A DNA stretch of 64,000 bases from contig BDIU01000089.1 of assembly GCA_002118135.1 (NCBI GenBank), positions 124,001 through 188,000 on the forward strand, in the 5' to 3' direction. The notes beneath the pieces were generated by a model that saw nothing but the letters and a program-made list of their open reading frames with translations, was not told the origin of the DNA and searched no databases. Shown piece after piece: positions 59,701-64,000 of this stretch; position 1 is the stretch's first letter; each line of letters opens with the position of its first letter. The position numbers and the translations under genes are program-made. The DNA is from Trebouxia sp. TZW2008. Taxonomy: Eukaryota > Chlorophyta > Trebouxiophyceae > Trebouxiales > Trebouxiaceae.

Positions 59701-62700
59701 GAATCGTCAAGTGCAATTTCAGCTGAAGGGTTGGAAGCTGTAGACTCTTGCACAAAGGCGACCGCTCAAAATGGATGCATGGCAGCATGCATAAATCTGT
59801 CCCCTTCCCCTTCCCTTGCCCCACCAGAGCCCAGTCTGTTGTGGTGGCAGTAGATGCAAGTCGCAGGGAGTTGGGACGTGCATTGCTGAGCTTTGCTTGT
59901 CAAGTGGTTACAGAGAAATGATTCTGAACAGAGCCCTGCCAAAATGAACTAGGCCTTGTGAACAAAGGCGAACCAGCCAATCAACTACTGGCAATTGATG
60001 AAACAGAATTAAGTTTTTCGTATGAAGGCTGGTTGTGATAGCTTCAGAGAATTGATGGGTAAGGGCCCTGTCTAAATCTGTTGCCACGCCCATTTCTTGC
60101 TGCAGAACTACAGCCAATCGTGGCAATGCAGTTGACAAAATAAGTGTCAGCTGCACTGCCACAATTGGCTGTAGTTTTGTAGCAAGAACTGGGCATGGCA
60201 ATAGATTTAGACAGGGCCCTTCCCCATCAAGGGGCAAGACTATCACAATCAGCCTTCACAGTCAAAGCACGCAAAGATTGTTGAGGCCAAACAGAGCTTA
60301 CCTCACAGATCTGCAGCAGGAGGAATTTGGGGTCAAAATGGTACTTCTTGGGCTCCTTCACCTTCAGACCCACCCCTTGTGGCCCAACCTGCAGACAGGG
60401 TCAAACACACCCTGTCAATGACCCATGGACCTGATGTAAGACTAGAGTGCCATCAGATGCTGTCAGTACCCTGCAGACTGACATACGACCAACATTCCAG
60501 CACACACTGTCAATGACCAATGGGCTGACGGAGAAACAGGACGCCACTGCCAAGTCTGCGGATCTTGATGTCAGCAATAGAACAGAGATGACATCAGCAA
60601 CATCAGAAAATCAGCTTTTGAGGGCAGTCAGCCATGCATGATCAACTTTGATGCACTAGGATCTCAAGCGTTAGAGATACAACTGAGTATCAGTGCAATT
60701 GGCTGCAAACAGCTGTTGCTGAAGAAGCAACAAGCAGCATCACAATGAGACAACGGTAAACCATCACAGTAGCCAAGTACATATGACCAAGTACGATAGA
60801 TTGACTAGGCAAGTACCAAACATATAGCTTCTGCATTGCTTCCTGCACATGGCAAGGCACGTCCTCAATGCAGTGCGCCAGTGGCTTAAAGTGCCTCCAC
60901 TTGCGAGACAGAATTGGCAGCAACTACAAGAACTGGTCATGAAGTACAGCAGGCTGCTTCACCCATTGCCCAGAGGGAAGAATTGTAAGGGTGGTGCAGC
61001 GGCTGGATTTCAAGACCATTCATTGCGTTTGTTGCTGACTTTGTCTTGTTTGTAGAGATGCACCTGTAATATAGCAGTGTTCTGAGACACGCGCATCGGC
61101 AGACTTGCTGCAGCGTATAGGATCCAAGTTTAGCTGGTCGCCAGAGGTTCTAGACACCGCTGCTTTCTACAATGTTTGCATGAGCTGTGGGTGAGCTGCT
61201 GCTATACCAACCAGCTGGCCTGACAAGACAAGGCTTGTGCCACTCATGCCTAGCACATGTGCTGGAAAGTGTGATGATTCACAAGGTTACCACTGCTACA
61301 GTACAGTTTTGGCTGCTGCCAGCCCTTCAGGATGCCGCCCCAAGCAGCATGTCAAAGTGCTAGCTTGCCAGCCGCATGATAAAAACCACTGCTGCATCAA
61401 ATCTGTGTCTAGATGATGTCCATGATGCTGTTTCATCAGCAACTCAACTTGATGTAAGTACTGCCCTTGGTGTTGCGGCTCTACATATTGACAGCCCAGC
61501 AGCCTCAGAAGACCAAGCTCATGTACAGCAGACCAGTTCACCTATTGTATGCTTGCCCACAACTTGCGCTTTGTATTGCTGATACACACACGCAGAGCAA
61601 TGAGACTCTCCGTCAGACCCATCGAGTTGACAAACAGAACTTGAGCAATGCTGCTTAGCTTCCACAATGCATGTGACTTTTCAACACATAGCAAATTTGC
61701 AGCACATACCAGCAGCTCCAGAAAATGAAGGCAGTTATAGGCAGCTGAGCCCAGCAAGGGGGGCTGCAGGAAGCTGCCCTTGATGACAGGGTGGGCGCTG
61801 AGCTTGTTGAGCAAAGCCAGGGTGGTGAGGGCCATGCGCATAAAGGCACCGCCTGTCTTGCCCTGCCCCTCGTAGAAGGCCTCCTTGTCTGCCCGCTCCC
61901 TACTCGACACACACTTCACTGTCTGTCAACCAATTGCTCTTTTCAAAGCAGACAAAGCTGAGCTTGTTGAGCGATGTCAAAGTCGTAAGGCCGTGTGCAT
62001 GAAGGCCCCTCCTGGCATGCCCTGCCTGTCATAGAAAGCCTCGTCGTCTGCTCGCTCCCTACTCCATACACAGTTCACTGTCAGTCAGCCAGCTGTTGTT
62101 TGGACAACATGAAATACCTGAGGTTTGAGGTGAGTCTGTCAGCAGCAAATGTTGAGAGCCATGCGTGTGAAGACCCCTTCTGCCTTGCCACGCCCCTGGT
62201 AGACGGCTTCCTTGTCTGCCCGCTCCCTGCTTTCAGCACAGCTCATACTTAGTCAAGCAGTCATGCTCTGGGAAGCAAAATTTGCTCCCTCCCTCCCTCA
62301 AGTGCAGCTGCCGGTGAATCAATTAACTATGGTAGCGACAAACATGGACTTGGCGCAAGCCTGTCAGAAGCACCTGTTAGCAGAGCCTATTGCCATACAG
62401 CACCTTGTATGTGGATTTGCTGTCTGAGGACAAGCTCAGACAGCAGCCATACTCACGATGCTGCCTGGTGATTGCTTCCATTGCTAGCTCAGGCTCAAGA
62501 TGCTGCCCTGAATTGGTACGTCAGGCATGATAAGAAATCCAGCATAGCTAGTGCCCAAGCTTCTACACAGAAATTTGAGCACACCGTCGTACTGAGTGAT
62601 GCATGCATTGACTAGGCGGTGAGTGCATGACAAAAGCACAATGCCATAACTGTAACGCTGGCTGGTGGCCCAAAGATTTTGGTCCTGCAGCACAGCCACT

Positions 62701-64000
62701 TGCCCATGCTTGACCTTTGACCAATTGCCTTTACCGTGCTGAGGAAGCGGCTAAGCCTAGACATCGTTGATACAGACCAGCTTGCAATGCATCCCAGGGA
62801 TTCTAACCGATCGGCATCTTGCCGGCTGGACGGTACCAAAGTGACAGCCAGAAGCTGCAGTCTAACGGTGAATGACAGCACGGTTTGATAGGTCAGGCAG
62901 GATGACTTGCCTTGGTGGCAGTGCTTTCCAGGCTGATTCATCTGCCATGGAGGTCTCAATGTTGTGGATGTCCTGTAGCCTCTCTAGGGAGTCTTTCAGC
63001 AGGTACACCAGGCTGTTCAGCACAGCAGCAGCGTACTGGGAGAAGGTGGTGTCCTTGCTGCTCTTGGCTGACTCTGCTGCTACCTTTGTCAAGCTTGCGG
63101 CACAGCCTGCACACATTGGACACGCTGTTACAGCATTGTTATGCACGGCCCTGTTTGCCATCATACCGGCAGGATCATAGCTTGCAGCACAGCTTGTACA
63201 TGTTCAACAAGCCGTCAACACTTCGGGCAGCCTGAGGAAAGGGTGGTCAGATATCAGCCTATGCATTGAGCTGTTCAGCACAGCAGCAGCATACTGCAAG
63301 AAGGTGGTGTCATTGCTGCTCTTGGCTGACTCTGCTGCTAGCTTGATGAGGCTCGCAGCACAGCCTGCACACATTGGCTAAGCTGTCACAGCTTTGCAAT
63401 GCTGGCCAGATATGTGGTCAGATGTCATCAGCTGACTCTGCTGCTGATTATGCCACAATACTTGAGCAGGTACACCAGGCTGTTAAGCACAGCAGCGGCA
63501 TTCTGGGAGAAGGTGGAGTCCTTGCTGCTCTTGGCCGAGTCCGCTGCTACCTTTGTCGAGCTTGCAACACAGCCTGTATGCACATTGAACAAGGTGTCAA
63601 AGCTTTGGTAGGCCGTCCAGATATGTGGTCAAATGGACCCAGCAGGAGGTTGTGTCCTTGCTGTTCTTGGCTGACTCTGCTGCTAGCTTCTGGCAGCGCA
63701 GCCTGTATGCATATTGACAAGATGTCAAAGGTTTGATAGGCCTGGCACCTATTGACCCAACACCAAAGGTCACCACGTCAAAGTGTAGACAGCACATTGC
63801 ACAGCGGCCGTGCAACAGCAGCTGGCCATAAGGCTGCATTTCCGGCTGACAGCATGGCACTGGTGATTTGTGCGTGAGCTTGTCAGTGTGTATGCTGCAA
63901 GGAGCTGCTTCAGCAGACCTAGTGTCAAATTGGTCAATCCGGGTGCTAAGGCCAGCTTCAGCACCAAACCTGGCCACTTTAACCTCAGACAGTGCTTTGG
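53740..64000 (-). CDS. Ufd2/UBE4-type E4 core joined to a BIRC6/UBE2O-type E2 domain (5' end beyond window)
   Basis: Exons in transcription order: a probable piece ending 63919 (join unresolved), 63106-62911, 61899-61710, 60388-60302, 59219-59061, 55805-55606, 55405-55230, 55015-54867, 54536-54316, 53938-53740; phases agree from 63106 onward. The first four match the C-terminal part of the Ufd2 core: YAAAVLNSLVYLLKDSLERL, ALPPRERADKEAF, LLGSAAYNCLHFLELLVGP, LKVKEPKKYHFDPKFLLLQI and RLAEDDRFVEGV. Next comes a linker (AERRQSYAPPG..), then an E2 fold: [56 protein letters not shown] (catalytic Cys in KVCLS), SDPYFNEPN, then C-terminal helices ending ELLAAL. Ufd2 proteins normally carry a U-box after this core; none is seen. 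The product would be an E4-like scaffold carrying its own E2. Two separate genes cannot be fully excluded, but no ATG or stop separates the halves. Intron 62910-61900 is GC-AG. Confidence 0.82.
55440..55530 (-). repeat. Copy of the end of exon 55805-55606
   Basis: About 90 bases downstream of the exon match the sequence for EEAYKQALQPLAVSDFDAS, with changes and no intact donor. Confidence 0.85.
55990..58480. repeat. Array of about eight ~310-bp repeats in an intron
   Basis: Anchors such as GCCATCAGCTGCCTGCAGG (near 56305, 56940, 57250, 57490, 57825, 58150) and GCAACCAGCCACCTATATGC (near 56455, 56770, 57075, 57645, 57970, 58280) recur every 240-330 bases. Units are 70-85% alike by eye and contain no long open frame in common. 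The array makes up most of the 3.25-kb intron between the E4-core and E2 parts. Confidence 0.85.
58590..58980 (-). repeat. Four copies of the end of exon 59219-59061
   Basis: The end of the exon (sequence for AARLDKLIAQ plus donor; + strand AGCTTGTCAAG..AGCAGCATGCTCAT) recurs near 58675, 58765, 58880 and 58955. The 58757 copy extends ~85 bases with one frame-shifting indel and a good GTAAGC donor. Confidence 0.85.
59293..59385 (-). repeat. Copy of the start of exon 59219-59061
   Basis: Upstream copy with a CTGCAG acceptor that still reads VLLLLAEDDRFVEGLAEESD in frame, then diverges. Confidence 0.85.
60022..60260. repeat. 240-bp foldback element with ~114-bp arms
   Basis: The left arm 60022-60135 and right arm 60146-60260 are inverted copies (AAGGGCCCTGTCTAAATCT on the left, its complement on the right) with roughly 10-15% mismatches and a loop of about 10 bases. 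It sits in the intron between exons 60388-60302 and 59219-59061. A transcript would fold into a long hairpin: a MITE or a small-RNA precursor. Confidence 0.85.
61920..62240 (-). repeat. Two copies of the start of exon 61899-61710
   Basis: Near 61945-62060 and 62130-62235 the acceptor and first ~100 bases recur (sequence for ERADKEAFYEGQGK; + strand CGTCTGCTCGCTCCCTACTC), with indels. Confidence 0.85.
63230..63720 (-). repeat. Three copies of the start of exon 63106-62911
   Basis: Near 63265-63365, 63455-63580 and 63640-63710 the sequence for KVAAESAKSSKDT recurs with its acceptor side. The middle copy is open over AESAKSSKDSTFSQNAAAVLNSLVYLL, so an alternative exon is possible. Confidence 0.85.

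Noticed and set aside
60820..60945. Minus-strand open stretch (LPILSRKWRHFKPLAHCIED) as an extra E4/E2 exon
   Set aside because: Family alignment joins LELL directly to VGPQG across this intron; inserting it would break a conserved helix.

Overview
The window looks like nuclear DNA of a green alga, probably a chlorophyte. Genes are densely split by U2-type GT-AG introns with ..TGCAG acceptors, the standard genetic code holds, and base composition is moderate. The gene set fits an alga: a plastid-type RanBP2 zinc-finger protein, a fused mitochondrial-type transhydrogenase, a YSL-like transporter and a UV-damage endonuclease. The species cannot be named from sequence alone. Most genes are invisible as long ORFs; they were rebuilt by matching protein-family motifs exon by exon and checking splice phases.

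Layout, left to right. (1) 1136-9865 (+): a RanBP2-type (RBZ) zinc-finger protein with an RGG/SR-rich tail. (2) 10935-18490: two diverged direct copies of a segment. Each carries a DUF4379 zinc-ribbon gene (first copy open, second with a nonsense codon) and a dead copy of the 3' exons of the transhydrogenase gene. (3) About 18690-21000 (+): a 5'-truncated non-LTR retrotransposon with RNase H and a probable C-terminal nuclease domain. (4) 21352-34277 (-): a complete 19-exon proton-translocating NAD(P)+ transhydrogenase, 1068 aa. (5) 35143-41433 (-): a complete 10-exon OPT/YSL transporter, 824 aa. (6) 41918-44670 (+): a six-exon protein joining a DUF2256 zinc module to a two-module VOC (glyoxalase-like) region, 395 aa, divergent from the transporter across about 0.5 kb. 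(7) 46197-52567 (+): an eight-exon UVDE-type UV-damage endonuclease with a 430-residue basic, Ala-rich extension, 878 aa. (8) 53740 to the right edge (-): a gene whose exons encode a Ufd2/UBE4-type E4 core followed, in phase, by a BIRC6/UBE2O-type ubiquitin-conjugating (E2) domain, with no U-box between them.

The strongest structural theme is that introns are filled with decaying partial copies of the neighbouring exons. Copies of an exon's beginning, acceptor included, lie upstream of it; copies of its end, donor included, lie downstream. This holds in every multi-exon gene here. It indicates that introns grew by short tandem duplications across exon edges, leaving decoy splice sites. Larger arrays (about 122 bp and about 310 bp), foldback elements and microsatellites fill other introns. 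Three introns use GC-AG borders, each required to keep a conserved protein in frame.

The genes do not form one pathway. They cover organelle RNA/plastid biology, mitochondrial NADPH supply, metal-chelate or peptide uptake, DNA repair and ubiquitin chain building. The points most worth following are the E4-core/E2 fusion, the DUF2256/VOC fusion and the exon-edge duplication pattern.
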